Assembly (NCBI GenBank): GCA_900766775.1
Contig: CAAFXN010000034.1
Span: 1 to 7,110, forward strand
DNA: 7,110 bases
Source of the DNA: Bacteroidales bacterium
GTDB lineage: Bacteria > Bacteroidota > Bacteroidia > Bacteroidales > Paludibacteraceae
Direction: 5' to 3'
The translations under genes were made by a program, and so were the position numbers. Shown in pieces: positions 6,643 through 7,110 of this stretch; position 1 is the first letter of the stretch, and each line of letters starts with the position of its first letter. The notes beneath the pieces are model-generated. The model was not told the origin of the DNA and did no database searches. It saw only the letters and a program-made list of their open reading frames with translations.

Positions 6643-7060
6643 GACTTTCTTTTAAAAAAGCCGCAAACTCTTTCGAGATGCGGGTGCCTTCGGCCACTAA
6701 TTGCCAGTCCCTGGATACACTCTTGCCATCCTTATCTTTCCAGCGACGACGACGGACATGAAGAACACTGTGGTACTCGCGGATGGGAAAATCGCTAATG
6801 CAACTCTCTTCGTAGAAACCGTTCGGGTATAATTTTCCATAACCTTCCGGGGATATATTCCGCTCATCAAGATAGATATGCAATAGCATCTCGCCATTAA
6901 GACATTCTTCACCTATTTGAGTCACCTCAAAATAATCATTAAACTCTTTGGGCAAAATATACTTTGCCAATACATAATATGGATCATTTGCGGCGTATAG
7001 GTCATTTTGCAGTCTGAAATCTTTGTAATATAATGAATTATAGCCTATTACGGCGTTCAA
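6581..7060 (-). CDS. ISAon1-type transposase N-terminal region protein
   Basis: First ORF of the insertion sequence. It is recognised by AKYILPKEFNDYFEVTQI (32-49), the HIYLDERNISPEGYG block and PIREYHSVLHVRRRRW...RDWQLVAEGTRISKEFAAFLKE, which match the separate 'N-terminal region' proteins found before ISL3-like transposases in Bacteroidales. The arginine-rich RRRRW block and the following region probably contribute to binding the element's ends (inference). No in-frame ATG exists upstream of the conserved block. The frame opens just after a TGA near 7088-7090, and the only usual starts are TTG at 7060 and TTG at 6970. Relatives begin close to the YILP block, so the first 25-30 residues may not be translated. 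It ends at TGA 6581-6583, inside the transposase ORF. The 5' part is AT-rich compared with the addAB genes. Confidence 0.85.
   Translation of the reverse strand: MNAVIGYNSLYYKDFRLQNDLYAANDPYYVLAKYILPKEFNDYFEVTQIGEECLNGEMLLHIYLDERNISPEGYGKLYPNGFYEESCISDFPIREYHSVLHVRRRRWKDKDGKSVSRDWQLVAEGTRISKEFAAFLKESLGFTPDYSPLLDASLSHQCR
6646..6659 (-). other. T6-A4 slippery tract at the junction of the two transposase ORFs
   Basis: Minus-strand TTTTTTAAAAGAAA lies at the upstream edge of the overlap. In the first ORF's frame it reads TTT TTA AAA GAA A, so it includes the X-XXY-YYZ heptamers T-TTT-TTA and T-TTA-AAA. The transposase frame is +1 relative to the first ORF and has a TAA at 6654-6652. A simple -1 slip therefore does not join them. 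A shift of +1 or -2, or loss of one A by transcriptional slippage in the A4 run, would give LKKVLDSLPI and a fused protein. This is a candidate site only. Confidence 0.35.
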
Positions 7061-7085
7061 GGTACTTGAAGCAAAAATCGCACAT

Positions 7086-7092
7086 CAACTTG
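7086..7092 (-). repeat. Candidate right terminal inverted repeat of the insertion sequence
   Basis: Minus-strand CAAGTTG with TGACC 10 nt further out (7103-7107 on plus as GGTCA), mirroring the left candidate at 5511-5522. It lies 26 nt upstream of the TTG at 7060. Weak evidence on its own. Confidence 0.3.
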
Positions 7093-7110
7093 CCTCTATA
7101 GGTCATTTGC

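Larger units (their letters stand above)
5516..7110 (-). mobile_element. ISL3-like (ISAon1-type) insertion sequence; exact ends unresolved
   Basis: Two overlapping transposase ORFs with short flanks make an element of about 1.6 kb, a normal size for this group. The boundaries are estimates. The sequence CAAGTTG occurs facing inward at both sides (5516-5522 on plus, 7086-7092 on minus), each with TGACC a little outside it. This suggests degenerate terminal inverted repeats, but the spacing differs (0 versus 10 nt) and I could not find a target-site duplication. The right end may lie beyond 7110. The element transcribes toward addA and sits just outside the addA promoter. Confidence 0.65.

Noticed and set aside
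7056..7070. TTCAAG-GTA-CTTGAA inverted repeat at the start of the first transposase ORF
   Set aside because: Six-bp arms with a 3-nt centre in AT-rich sequence are easily due to chance; I saw no second copy to support an operator.

Overview
The window reads as chromosomal DNA of a Bacteroidota bacterium, most likely in the order Bacteroidales. Three things point there: a promoter of the Bacteroides type (-33 ATTG, 20-nt spacer, -7 TACCTTTG), an insertion sequence of the two-ORF ISL3-like type that NCBI calls ISAon1 family, and short palindromic repeats spread through genes. No species can be named. All recognised genes lie on the minus strand, so the window reads biologically from right to left.

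From right to left: (1) about 5516-7110, an insertion sequence with an N-terminal-region ORF (6581-7060) and a DDE transposase ORF (5578-6642) that overlap in different frames. (2) About 5419-5515, a short AT-rich leader with a well-formed promoter for the next gene. (3) 2170-5418, a complete AddA/RecB-like helicase-nuclease of 1082 residues with all superfamily I helicase motifs and an intact C-terminal PD-(D/E)XK nuclease. (4) 1943-2169, a 227-bp gap with two hairpins, one resembling the palindromic repeats found inside the genes. (5) 1-1942, the first 647 codons of an AddB-like partner. It is open to the window edge, so its C-terminal nuclease domain lies outside.

AddA and AddB form one heterodimeric ATP-dependent helicase-nuclease that resects double-strand ends for RecA-mediated recombination and degrades linear foreign DNA. 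The insertion sequence is a separate mobile unit. It sits just upstream of the addA promoter and is oriented so that its transcription runs toward addA.

I see no new multi-gene system. The unusual signal is that both addA and addB are studded with in-frame repeat insertions from at least four families: head-to-head palindromes encoding KSPFKGDLEG-type peptides, a TCCCGAC palindrome, a GC-rich GDAGVSPAG palindrome, and a 7-bp tandem repeat. The 7-bp tandem repeat lies early in addA. Its unit is not a multiple of three, so gain or loss of one copy would truncate the helicase, making it a candidate on/off switch.
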